Source: Massilia alkalitolerans DSM 17462
Lineage (GTDB): Bacteria > Pseudomonadota > Gammaproteobacteria > Burkholderiales > Burkholderiaceae_D
Direction: 5' to 3'
NCBI RefSeq assembly: GCF_000427785.1
Contig: NZ_ATYR01000004.1
Span: 214,072 to 278,071 of the forward strand
DNA: 64,000 nt
In this document: one piece after another, positions 1 through 11,077 of the stretch
How the letters are laid out: each line of letters starts with the position of its first letter
Numbering within the stretch: position 1 is the stretch's first letter
The notes under the pieces: generated by a model
What the model saw: the letters and a program-made list of their open reading frames with translations, nothing else
What the model was told of the DNA's origin: nothing
Database searches by the model: none
Made by a program: the position numbers and the translations under genes

Positions 1-1589
<1,589 letters not shown>

Positions 1590-1628
1590 TATAGCACCCT
1601 GCCGCCCTGCCCGGCCTTCTCGGCAGCG

Positions 1629-2522
1629 CTACTTGCCGGAAGCCAGAACCTGGAAGTCATTGATCCAGCCCTGCATACGCTCGTGCGCGTGCTTCTTCTG
1701 CGCCGGCGTGGCGATCCGGATCGCGGTGAGCATGAACTTCGTGGTCTGGTCGAGATAATTGTCGTAGAAGGCCTTGCGCTCGGGCGACTCGGTGCGGTTG
1801 AAGAGTTCGCGCTGCATCGCCGTGATCTGGGCCGCGGCCTGCTCGCGGTTCGGCTTTTCCTGCTGAAACTTGCGCAGCAGGGAAAGGATGCGGCGCTGGC
1901 GCCAGACGCGTTCTTCCAGCCAGATGTCGCTGTCGAGCGGGCGGGCGTCGGACGCCTTGCGCAGGATGGCTTCCTGTTCGCTGCTGAAACCGCCGAACCA
2001 CAGTTCGAGCTGGCTCATCGCCTTCTTGAAGCGCGCACGCTGGCGTTTTTCGGTGCTGCCTTCAATGAATTTCTTGCGGTATTCTGCGTTTTTTGAAATG
2101 AATTTGCGCTCGATATCGGCGATCTGCTCCGGTTTGATGGACAGTGCGAGGGTGGTCATTTCCGGCACGGCGCGGGCTGCCAGCCGTTCGCCGCGGACAC
2201 GGATTTCCTTGTAGATGCCGATCAGGTCGGCCTGGGTCGGGTTGCCGGCAAGTTCCTTCTGCATGCTGCCGAGCAGCGCCGCATAGTCGCGCAGCTGGGT
2301 CTGGCGGTGCCACTGGAACAACTTGTCGATGTCGCGCTTGGCGATGTCGGCCTGCTGTCCTTCCAGATCGGCATAGGAATCCAGCCACCAATACAGTAAG
2401 GTATCGCCCTGGTTATAGGTGAAACGCACCGAGCTGCAGCCAGTAACGAAGGCGAACAATGCGATCAGGCACAAGGTCATGGTGCGCCGGAACAAGGTAT
2501 CCGGCGTGATAAAATTTTTCAT
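1629..2522 (-). CDS. DUF6279 family lipoprotein
   Basis: The 297-residue product has a short charged N terminus and a hydrophobic stretch ending in FVTGC (Cys29), a lipobox. It is therefore probably a lipid-anchored envelope protein. The rest is charged and helical with many Arg, Glu and Gln residues and no enzymatic motif I recognise. The motif [18 protein letters not shown] just after the lipobox is characteristic of the DUF6279 family. Its function is unknown. It is divergent from glmU, with only 26 bp between the two start codons, so the promoters must overlap or lie inside the genes. Confidence 0.85.
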   Translation of the reverse strand: MKNFITPDTLFRRTMTLCLIALFAFVTGCSSVRFTYNQGDTLLYWWLDSYADLEGQQADIAKRDIDKLFQWHRQTQLRDYAALLGSMQKELAGNPTQADLIGIYKEIRVRGERLAARAVPEMTTLALSIKPEQIADIERKFISKNAEYRKKFIEGSTEKRQRARFKKAMSQLELWFGGFSSEQEAILRKASDARPLDSDIWLEERVWRQRRILSLLRKFQQEKPNREQAAAQITAMQRELFNRTESPERKAFYDNYLDQTTKFMLTAIRIATPAQKKHAHERMQGWINDFQVLASGK

Positions 2523-2548
2523 ATTATCAATTATTTGAGGACGGCTTT

Positions 2549-3925
2549 ATGAACGTTGTAATCCTCGCCGCCGGCATGGGAAAGCGCATGCAATCCGCGC
2601 TGCCGAAAGTCTTGCATCCACTGGCGGGGAAACCGCTGTTGCGGCACGTCATCGATACGGCCAGCAGCTTATCGCCGAGTAAATTATGCGTCATTTACGG
2701 GCACGGAGGCGCAGCGGTGCCGGAGATGGTGGGCAAACTGGCCGAGCAGACCGGCGCCCGGATCGACACCGCACAGCAAGCGCCGCAGCTCGGCACCGGC
2801 CATGCGGTGATGCAGGCCGTGCCCGAGCTGGACGAGAGCGTGCCGACCCTGGTCCTGTACGGCGACGTGCCGCTGACGACGGGCGCGTCGCTCGGCCGCT
2901 TGGTTGAGGCTGCCGGTACGGACAAGCTCGCCATCCTGACGGTCGAGCAGGCCAATCCCTTCGGCCTGGGCCGCATCGTACGCGAGAACGGCAGCATCGT
3001 GCGCATCGTCGAAGAAAAGGATGCCAGCGAAGCCGAGCGGGCGATCCGCGAAATCAACAGCGGCATCATGTGCATCCCGACCGCCCACCTCAAGCGCTGG
3101 CTGGCGGCGCTGTCGAACAACAATGCCCAGGGCGAGTACTACCTGACCGATATCGTGGCCCAGGCCGTCGCCGACGGCGTTCCGGTGGTGTCGGCCCAGC
3201 CTTCCGCCGAATGGGAAGTGGCTGGCGTCAACAGCAAGGTGCAACTGGCCGAGCTCGAGCGCCGCCACCAGCTGAACATCGCCAATGCGCTGCTGGAAAA
3301 GGGCGTGACCCTGATGGATCCGGCCCGCATCGACGTGCGCGGTGAACTCATCTGCGGCCGCGATGTCGTGATCGACGTCGGCTGCGTGTTCGAAGGCCGC
3401 GTGGAGCTGGCCGATGGCGTGACGGTCGGCCCGCACTGCGTGCTGGTGAATGCGAAGATCGGCGCCGGCGCCCAGATCAAGCCCTTCTGCCACATCGAGG
3501 ATGCCGTGGTCGGCGACAAGTCGCAGATCGGTCCCTACGCGCGCCTGCGCCCGGGCACCGAACTGGGCGAAGACGTCCATGTGGGTAACTTCGTCGAGAT
3601 CAAGAACAGCCAGGTCGCCGCGCACAGCAAGGCCAACCATCTGGCCTATGTGGGCGATGCCACGGTCGGTTCGCGCGTCAACATCGGCGCCGGCACCATT
3701 ACCTGCAATTACGACGGCGCCAACAAGTTCCGCACCGTGATCGAGGATGACGCCTTCATCGGCAGCGACAGCCAGCTGGTGGCGCCGGTCACCGTGGGCA
3801 AAGGCGCGACCCTGGGAGCGGGCACGACGCTGACCAAGGATGCGCCGGCGGGCAAGCTGACCATCTCGCGGCCGAAGCAGATGACGATCGAAGGCTGGTC
3901 GCGTCCGGTGAAAACGAAGAAGTAA
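2549..3925 (+). CDS. glmU: bifunctional UDP-N-acetylglucosamine pyrophosphorylase / glucosamine-1-phosphate N-acetyltransferase
   Basis: GlmU acetylates glucosamine-1-phosphate and then uridylylates it, giving UDP-GlcNAc for peptidoglycan and LPS. The 458-residue protein begins [14 protein letters not shown], the nucleotidyl-transferase signature LxxGxGxxM. The C-terminal half is a left-handed beta-helix with hexapeptide repeats (for example [20 protein letters not shown]). It also has the acetyltransferase region around [13 protein letters not shown]. Length agrees with the family (about 455 aa). glmS, which makes its upstream precursor, lies 745 bp downstream on the same strand, with an Lrp gene on the opposite strand between them. 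Confidence 0.98.
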   Translation: MNVVILAAGMGKRMQSALPKVLHPLAGKPLLRHVIDTASSLSPSKLCVIYGHGGAAVPEMVGKLAEQTGARIDTAQQAPQLGTGHAVMQAVPELDESVPTLVLYGDVPLTTGASLGRLVEAAGTDKLAILTVEQANPFGLGRIVRENGSIVRIVEEKDASEAERAIREINSGIMCIPTAHLKRWLAALSNNNAQGEYYLTDIVAQAVADGVPVVSAQPSAEWEVAGVNSKVQLAELERRHQLNIANALLEKGVTLMDPARIDVRGELICGRDVVIDVGCVFEGRVELADGVTVGPHCVLVNAKIGAGAQIKPFCHIEDAVVGDKSQIGPYARLRPGTELGEDVHVGNFVEIKNSQVAAHSKANHLAYVGDATVGSRVNIGAGTITCNYDGANKFRTVIEDDAFIGSDSQLVAPVTVGKGATLGAGTTLTKDAPAGKLTISRPKQMTIEGWSRPVKTKK

Positions 3926-3964
3926 TCCACTGGGTATCGACAGGCTAATCACAGGAAAGGCACA

Positions 3965-4006
3965 GGAAAAACACAGGCTAATCACATGCTTATCCTGTGG
4001 TTTTCC
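3965..4006 (+). other. imperfect hairpin downstream of glmU
   Basis: GGAAAAACACAGG at 3965-3977 pairs with CCTGTGGTTTTCC at 3994-4006 (12 of 13 positions), leaving a 16-base loop. No T-run follows, so it is not a standard intrinsic terminator. It sits between the convergent ends of glmU and the Lrp gene, and part of it repeats the phrase CAGGCTAATCACA found just upstream at about 3941. It may act as a transcription end or a protein site. Confidence 0.45.
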
Positions 4007-4024
4007 CGGTGCCAATCCACAAAC

Positions 4025-4033
4025 TTATCCACA
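4025..4033 (+). promoter_or_regulatory. perfect DnaA-box sequence
   Basis: TTATCCACA at 4025-4033 matches the DnaA-box consensus exactly. It is a single copy in the glmU-Lrp gap, with no visible cluster of boxes or A+T-rich unwinding element, so it is not an origin. It could be a titration or regulatory site, or chance. Confidence 0.35.
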
Positions 4034-4037
4034 AGCC

Positions 4038-4508
4038 TTACACCGCGATCCGGGTGTCGAACTTGGAGCGGTGAGTGGAAAAGTAGGCTTTCACGTTGCG
4101 CACATTGGCGTGCGCCGTGAACAGGCGGTGCGCCAGCGCATGGTAGGCCGGCATGTCCGCCACCTGCACGATCAGCACGAAATCCGGCCCCGGGCTGACC
4201 CGGTAGCACTGCAGGACCGCGGCGTCCTGCGCCACCAGGGCCTCGAACTCGTCCATGCGCTCGGCGGCCTGCACGTCGAGGGTGATCTCGACGATGGCGC
4301 TGAGGCGGGCGCCGACCTTGGCGGGATCCACGATCGCCACCTGGCGTTCGATGACGCCGCTGTCGGTCAGCTGTTTCACCCGGCGCAAACATGTCGGCGG
4401 TGAGACATGTACGAGTTCCGCCAACTCCGCATTCGTATGCGATGCATCAGCCTGCAGTGTATTCAGAATGCGACGATCTAGCTCATCAAGAAGTGGTTGA
4501 TCTGACAT
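4038..4508 (-). CDS. Lrp/AsnC family transcriptional regulator
   Basis: A 156-residue protein with an N-terminal winged helix-turn-helix (LDELDRRILNTLQADAS to about residue 64, including VSPPTCLRRVKQL). It is followed by the ligand-sensing RAM domain (about 70-145, with VLQCYRVSPGPDFVLIVQV). Family members form octamers that bind amino acids and wrap DNA. The gene is divergent from glmS, and the 160-bp A+T-rich gap between them holds three evenly spaced direct repeats (4512-4580). It therefore probably regulates itself and possibly glmS. The effector amino acid cannot be read from the sequence. Confidence 0.93.
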   Translation of the reverse strand: MSDQPLLDELDRRILNTLQADASHTNAELAELVHVSPPTCLRRVKQLTDSGVIERQVAIVDPAKVGARLSAIVEITLDVQAAERMDEFEALVAQDAAVLQCYRVSPGPDFVLIVQVADMPAYHALAHRLFTAHANVRNVKAYFSTHRSKFDTRIAV

Positions 4509-4511
4509 CGA

Positions 4512-4580
4512 ATGAAATAATAATAAAGAAATCGGTATGAAATGAAATAATATTTCGCGCTTAAAGGGTCATGAAATAAT
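4512..4580. promoter_or_regulatory. three phased direct repeats, likely Lrp-type operator array
   Basis: ATGAAATAAT occurs at 4512-4521, 4542-4551 and 4571-4580. The start-to-start spacing is 30 and 29 bp, close to three DNA turns, so all copies face the same side of the helix. The stretch is strongly A+T-rich in an otherwise G+C-rich region and lies directly upstream of the Lrp/AsnC gene and of glmS. Evenly phased A+T-rich sites are what Lrp-family octamers bind. Confidence 0.6.
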
Positions 4581-4670
4581 CTATCAAATCATGCGGAATT
4601 CTGAAAGCTTATTTCAACAGTGTTGCTCTACGATTCGTTTCATTGCAAATCTTTCAGATGAGGTCCAACC

Positions 4671-6500
<1,830 letters not shown>

Positions 6501-6581
6501 GCGAGGCCGCTTATTTTTACGGCATCATCGCCGGCAAACGGTGGCTCGTGATGAGCCACTTCGCACCAGCAACGGCGTCGC

Positions 6582-7661
6582 TCAAGCCGCCGTTGCTGCC
6601 GGATCCGGGGGAGTTGGAAAGCGTTCCTGAAGAATCCGCCGATATCCTTCATCCAGCGGCACCACGTGTCCCCTGCCTTGCCAGGATTGCGACGACGCTG
6701 CAAAGCCGTGCTCATACGACCATTGCGCAACACGCAGCGTCGTCGGTTCATCGCAGACGAATTGCCCCTCCAGCTCCCTTTTCAGGGTGGCGCCCTGCAC
6801 GACGTTCCTGTTTCGCCATCTCTCCAGGTGCTCGGTCGCGGCCAGGAGATCGCGCTTGTCACCGTTGCACCGTCTGTGTGCCAGCACAAAATTATGGCCG
6901 AGGTCGCGCGGGTAACGGGACCAGGCAATGAAATGGTCGACTTCGCCCATTTCGCCAAGTCGTCGCTGGCAATAGAAGCAGGTATCGCCTTGCAGGTCCT
7001 TGAGGATCGGTTTCACCAGTGCCAGCGAGGCCCGGTCCGTTCCGAACAGGACTTCTTCGAGGTCGTCGCGATCGCCAAGCAGGGCAGCGTTCTTCGGGTT
7101 GCTGCGAATATGGCTGGTCCAGGCGGCACGGATGAGCTGTTGCAGCAGGCCGTGAAAACGCCGCAGGTTGAACATCACGCCCGGCAACAGCCTGATAAAG
7201 GGACCAGCGCCCGGAATATAGAGAAAGCGGCTTTCCTGGCGCCGCAAGATCTGCAGCCGCCAGAGCGGCATGTCCTTCAACAGCCTGACCGTTTCCCTGA
7301 CTGCCACCCGCCATTCTTGAGAAGCGCGTGCCTTGGGCAAGGTCCCATGACGGCCACGGATATCCTGCAACAGGACGATGACGGCGGCCTGCCTGCCCTT
7401 GTTCTGGATGAGTACGCCGCCCTCATCGTTTGCCCGATAGGGAATGACTTGTCGCCAATACACTTCCAGGAACTTGTCCGCGATTTGCGAATGAAACAGA
7501 TCGAGCGTATCCCCGCTATCGGTGCCGAATTCGATTGCCAGTTCGGTTATCGCATGCAGCAAGGCGTACTTGTAGGTTGCAACGAACTCCCCTTCCTCGA
7601 ACAGGCGCTGGATATGGTCGAGGAAAACCAGCTGCTCATGCGGTGACGGCGGCGGCAGCAC
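6582..7661 (-). CDS. HNH endonuclease with unrecognised N-terminal domain
   Basis: A 359-residue protein with a GTG start directly abutting the stop codon of the HIT gene. Residues 228-270 form an HNH nuclease: CFYC (228-231), DH (242-243), Asn257, then HRRCN at 262-266. Together they show two CxxC-type zinc ligands and the HNH catalytic core. The N-terminal ~220 residues contain no motif I recognise; they include a segment that resembles a DNA- or nucleotide-sensing domain only in being helical and Arg-rich. The HIT-HNH order with zero spacing suggests translational coupling and a shared function. A defence or DNA-repair role is possible but not demonstrated by the sequence. Confidence 0.8.
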   Translation of the reverse strand: MLPPPSPHEQLVFLDHIQRLFEEGEFVATYKYALLHAITELAIEFGTDSGDTLDLFHSQIADKFLEVYWRQVIPYRANDEGGVLIQNKGRQAAVIVLLQDIRGRHGTLPKARASQEWRVAVRETVRLLKDMPLWRLQILRRQESRFLYIPGAGPFIRLLPGVMFNLRRFHGLLQQLIRAAWTSHIRSNPKNAALLGDRDDLEEVLFGTDRASLALVKPILKDLQGDTCFYCQRRLGEMGEVDHFIAWSRYPRDLGHNFVLAHRRCNGDKRDLLAATEHLERWRNRNVVQGATLKRELEGQFVCDEPTTLRVAQWSYEHGFAASSQSWQGRGHVVPLDEGYRRILQERFPTPPDPAATAA

Positions 7662-8069
7662 TTAGGGCTTGCTCCAGTAATCGGCTTTTTCCGGAATGAC
7701 CCATCTGACTCCGCCGCGCGGGTCCGCTACGTCGGCAGCAAAGCGCGGGATGAGATGCATGTGCAAATGGGGAACCGTCTGCCCGGCCGCAGCGCCATCG
7801 TTGATGCCGATGTTGTAGCCCGCCGGATGGAGCTCGGCCTTCAAGCCCGATGCGGCCTTGTCCAGGAGGCTCAGCATTGCGCTTCGTTCTTCCGATGTGA
7901 TCTCGAAAAACGATGCCACGTGGCGCTTTGGAATGATTAATGTGTGCCCGGGAGAGATGGGATAAGCGTCCCGGATCGTCATCGCCAATGCGTTGCTGTC
8001 GATGATTCGCTCTTGAGGGAGTGAGCAGAAAACGCAAGACGTCAAAGTGGACATGATGTGCAGGGGCAT
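7662..8069 (-). CDS. HIT family nucleotide hydrolase/transferase
   Basis: A 135-residue protein with the histidine triad HLHMHLIPR (His101, 103, 105). These proteins hydrolyse or transfer the alpha-phosphate of nucleotide conjugates such as AMP-lysine or dinucleoside polyphosphates. CVFC at 12-15 is the usual zinc-binding pair of the Fhit/HinT-like bacterial branch. An AGGA ribosome site lies about 10 bases before the ATG at 8069; MST at 8054 is an alternative start. The TAA stop is immediately followed by the GTG of the HNH gene, so the two form one operon with the HIT gene first. Confidence 0.88.
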   Translation of the reverse strand: MPLHIMSTLTSCVFCSLPQERIIDSNALAMTIRDAYPISPGHTLIIPKRHVASFFEITSEERSAMLSLLDKAASGLKAELHPAGYNIGINDGAAAGQTVPHLHMHLIPRFAADVADPRGGVRWVIPEKADYWSKP

Positions 8070-8644
8070 AGGGAGGTGTTCCTATACTACTCCGCAATTT
8101 TTCTCGTTAGCAAGATGATCGTCGGCGCGGCCAAACCATGAGCAAAAGTGTAACAAGATGTGTATGGTTCTGCTTTTCCAGTCCTGCCACCGTGCTTCAC
8201 GAAGATACGCGTGAGCGGACGAACAATGCCGTGCGTTACTCCTCATCTGCCTGTCGCCATCCTGCCTGCAGAGCGAAACAACGGCCAGGCCCTCATCCAG
8301 AAAGTTGCACTAAAGATTTTTAATAGTCGGCAAAATGTGTTCTTTTTTGGCTTATCTGTACGCTTCTTGCAGACGCACGCAAGCGGGAATTCGGTTGACT
8401 TCCCAATTGAACAAACTTATCGTAATTTCATCGATGAGCATCCGGAACTGCTGCTCATTTGATAATTTCCAATTCGTGCGGTGACGCAGAGAGGCATTGT
8501 GACTTCTCCTGGGAAGCGTTTGCGCGACGTTCCATGATCCTGTTGCCGCCTTGATGAACCCGATGACCGGGCCGCCGCCTCCTGGCGGAACCCGGCACTG
8601 ACGCTCGCCGCGTCGTGCCGTCCGGCCGGTCGAATGGAGGACGC
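8070..8644. other. 575-bp intergenic region without a convincing gene
   Basis: This gap separates the divergent HIT-HNH operon and the opine dehydrogenase gene. Short open frames exist (for example 8160-8462) but have no ribosome site, no recognisable protein features and Cys/Arg-rich translations. The region is A+T-richer than its flanks around 8320-8470. It contains a promoter-like pair at 8395-8423. The rest appears to be untranslated or decayed sequence. Confidence 0.5.
8395..8423 (+). promoter_or_regulatory. sigma70-like promoter
   Basis: TTGACT at 8395-8400 is followed after 17 bases by TATCGT at 8418-8423. The spacing is ideal and the hexamers are close to consensus in a locally A+T-rich stretch. 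It points toward the opine dehydrogenase gene at 8645, which would give a leader of roughly 215 bases. Confidence 0.4.
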
Positions 8645-9736
8645 ATGAATGTGTTAATGGTAGGTGCAGGCAATGCGGGATGCGCGCTCGGCGCGATCCT
8701 CGCACAGGACGGGCACCGGGTCGCCTTGCTGAAAACCTCGCACTCGCTGCACGACCAGAATTTCGATACCGTGCGCGAGACCCGCACGATCAAGCTCATC
8801 AGCAATCCCAAAGGCGGCGAAACCAGCACGGCGTCGATTGCCCTGGCCACGCGCGATGTCGGCGAAGCATTTGCCGAGACGCCGGACGCGATCATCATCA
8901 CCACCCAGACTCAATGCCATGCCGAGATCGCCGAGCTGATCGGCCCCTACCTGAAGGCGCACCAGCTGGTGCTGCTGGCGCCGGGCTACATGGGGTCCTG
9001 CTACTTCCTGCCCTACCAGCAGAAGGAAGGCTTCCTGCTGGCGGAAGGCGAAAGCCTGCCCTATGACGCACGCATTGTCGAACCGGGCGTCGTCAACGTC
9101 CTGTTCCGCAACACGCGCAATGCGCTGGCCTTCCTGCCGCGCGAGCGCGCCGCCGAAGGGCTGGAACGCGCCGCGCGCCTGTTCCCGACCTATGTCGCCA
9201 CCCGTACCAATGTGGTCGAGTCCGCCATGCACAATCCGAACCTGATCGTGCACACCATCGGCACCCTGCTGTCGGCCAGCCGCATCGAACATTCGGAAGG
9301 CGAATTCTGGATGTACCGCGAAGCCTTCACGCCCTCGGTGCTGAACCTGCTGTACAAGCTCGATGCAGAGAAGAACGCCGTCATCGCCGCCACCGGCGGC
9401 AAGCCCTCGCCCTATTTTGACGAGTGCAAGTTCCGCAACGAAGAAGACCTGTCGCAACCGTCGATCTCCGTGTTCCGCCGCTATGCGCGCGAAGGCGGAC
9501 CGAAGGGTCCGGCCACCCTGCAGACGCGTTTCATCACCGAAGACGTGCCGATGGGCCTGGCGCTGCTGTCCTCGATCGGCCGCCTGATGAAGGTGCCGAC
9601 GCCGACCGCCGACGCCCTGACCGTCATCGCCAGCGGCCTGCTGGACCGCGACTTCGCCGCCGAGGCACGGACCCTGGACAAGCTGGGGCTGGGCGACAAG
9701 TCGCCGGAAGAGTTCAAGCGCGTACTCAACGGGTGA
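8645..9736 (+). CDS. octopine/nopaline-dehydrogenase-like NAD(P)-dependent enzyme
   Basis: A 363-residue protein starting [20 protein letters not shown], a Rossmann fold with GAGNAG. The layout fits the NAD/NADP octopine/nopaline dehydrogenase family, in which a C-terminal helical domain binds substrate. The HNPN motif ([19 protein letters not shown]) contains the His/Asn region conserved in opine and opine-metallophore dehydrogenases. Such enzymes reductively condense an amino group with an alpha-keto acid. The ATG at 8645 is chosen for the GGAGG five bases upstream. The next gene starts 4 bp after its stop, so the two are coupled. The substrate is unknown. Confidence 0.8.
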   Translation: MNVLMVGAGNAGCALGAILAQDGHRVALLKTSHSLHDQNFDTVRETRTIKLISNPKGGETSTASIALATRDVGEAFAETPDAIIITTQTQCHAEIAELIGPYLKAHQLVLLAPGYMGSCYFLPYQQKEGFLLAEGESLPYDARIVEPGVVNVLFRNTRNALAFLPRERAAEGLERAARLFPTYVATRTNVVESAMHNPNLIVHTIGTLLSASRIEHSEGEFWMYREAFTPSVLNLLYKLDAEKNAVIAATGGKPSPYFDECKFRNEEDLSQPSISVFRRYAREGGPKGPATLQTRFITEDVPMGLALLSSIGRLMKVPTPTADALTVIASGLLDRDFAAEARTLDKLGLGDKSPEEFKRVLNG

Positions 9737-9740
9737 GGCC

Positions 9741-11048
9741 ATGAGCATCCACGACCTGCTCGCCAAACCCTACTACGCCTGGCGCCGCTACATTCCGAGC
9801 CGCGTTCTGTATCACCCGGACTTCTTCAGCGTGCTCGACATGCTGTCGCGGGACCAGGCCAGCATCGCCGATCTGGCCCGGCAGCGCCTGCGCAAGATCC
9901 TCGTCCACGCCCTCGAGCACGTGCCTTATTACCAGCGCACCGTCAAACTGAGCATCGAGGAGGCGAAGAACGAACCGGTGCAGGACGTGCTGGCGGCCTT
10001 CCCCTTCCTGGCCAAGGAAGAGGTGATGTCGCAACAGCGCGATTTCCTCGACCGCCGGCTCGATCCGCAAAAGCTGATGTATGCAACCAGCGGCGGCTCT
10101 TCCGGACAGGGTATCGGCCTGTGGCGCACCAAGCGCCTGGCCGACATCGAGAAAGCCTTCTTTACGCATGAATGGGGCAAGCTCGGCTTTTCCTTCGACA
10201 AGTCGCGCATCCTGCGCATCGGCGCCGATGCGCGCCGCCTGGCGCACGAAGAACCGGCGCGCGTGGTCGGCAACCGCCTGATGCTGTCGCCCTACCACGT
10301 GCATGAACAGCACAAGGCGGCCATCGTGGAGGCCATCAAGCACTTCCGGCCCGAGTATGTGCATGGCTATCCGAGTTCGGTGACGGCGCTGGCCGAGCTG
10401 GTCGACTCCCGCGAACTCGATGTGCAGGTAAAGGCGGTGCTGCTGGCTTCCGAACCGGCGACGCCGGCGCAGCTCGCGTCGATTCGGCGGCTGTTCCGTG
10501 CGCCGGTGTCGCTGAACTACGGGTTGTCCGAACGAACCAACTTGGCCTTCCTGCAGGTGGATGATCGCGGTACCTCGGATTACCAGTTCCAGCCGCTGTA
10601 TGGCTGGAACGAGAACCGCATGGACGGCGACCGCCCGGAGATCGTCGGGACTTCGCTGTGGAACGATGTGATGCCGCTGATCCGCTACCGGACCAATGAC
10701 TACGGCCTGATCGATGCGGATGGCCGCTGCCCGGGCATCGACGGCCGCGGACACGAATACCTGGTCGACCGGTCGGGCAAGCGCATTCCCGGGCTGTCGA
10801 TCGTCATCGACGAAGTCACCTGGGACTTCGTGCGCCTGTACCAGGTGCGGCAGAAGAAGGCGGGCGAGATCACGCTGGCGGTGGTGCCGCGCCATGGCAG
10901 CCTGAACGACGAACAGCGCGCCTTCGTGCTGGACGCCCAGCAGCGCCGCTGGGGTGGCTTCTTCGACATCTCACTACAGGAAGAAAGCGATATTCCGCTG
11001 GCGCCGAACGGCAAGCGCAAGCTGGTGGTGAATTCGCTCACGACCTGA
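9741..11048 (+). CDS. CapK/PaaK-like adenylate-forming enzyme
   Basis: A 435-residue protein of the phenylacetate-CoA ligase/CapK branch of adenylate-forming enzymes, which activate a carboxylate with ATP. The phosphate-binding loop is YATSGGSSGQGIG (near residue 115). The motif LNYGLSERTNLAF corresponds to the Y-G-xTE region, and IRYRTNDYGLID carries the conserved YRTxD. The C-terminal small domain ends at a conserved lysine region (LAPNGKRKLVVNS). The ATG follows the opine-dehydrogenase stop by 4 bp. Together they could build an N-acylated or amide-linked opine-type small molecule; this is inference from context. Confidence 0.8.
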   Translation: MSIHDLLAKPYYAWRRYIPSRVLYHPDFFSVLDMLSRDQASIADLARQRLRKILVHALEHVPYYQRTVKLSIEEAKNEPVQDVLAAFPFLAKEEVMSQQRDFLDRRLDPQKLMYATSGGSSGQGIGLWRTKRLADIEKAFFTHEWGKLGFSFDKSRILRIGADARRLAHEEPARVVGNRLMLSPYHVHEQHKAAIVEAIKHFRPEYVHGYPSSVTALAELVDSRELDVQVKAVLLASEPATPAQLASIRRLFRAPVSLNYGLSERTNLAFLQVDDRGTSDYQFQPLYGWNENRMDGDRPEIVGTSLWNDVMPLIRYRTNDYGLIDADGRCPGIDGRGHEYLVDRSGKRIPGLSIVIDEVTWDFVRLYQVRQKKAGEITLAVVPRHGSLNDEQRAFVLDAQQRRWGGFFDISLQEESDIPLAPNGKRKLVVNSLTT

Positions 11049-11056
11049 TGCGCGAC

Positions 11057-11077
11057 CCCGGCGGCTTATGCCGGGGG
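11057..11077. terminator. hairpin between convergent genes
   Basis: CCCCGGC at 11057-11063 and GCCGGGG at 11071-11077 form a perfect 7-bp stem with a 7-base loop. It sits between the convergent stops of the CapK-like gene (11048) and the T6SS-associated membrane gene, whose stop codon lies inside it. No T-run follows, so termination strength is uncertain. Confidence 0.45.

Noticed and set aside
3926..4037. Replication-origin-like region
   Set aside because: Only one perfect DnaA box and no cluster, no A+T-rich unwinding element, and no dnaA/dnaN/gidA-type neighbours.
4509..4670. glmS ribozyme or riboswitch in front of glmS
   Set aside because: The short A+T-rich gap has no room or conserved core for the glmS ribozyme, which is known from Gram-positive bacteria.
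8160..8462. 100-codon open frame in the intergenic gap
   Set aside because: No ribosome site, no similarity to known families that I can see, and composition unlike the local coding sequence.
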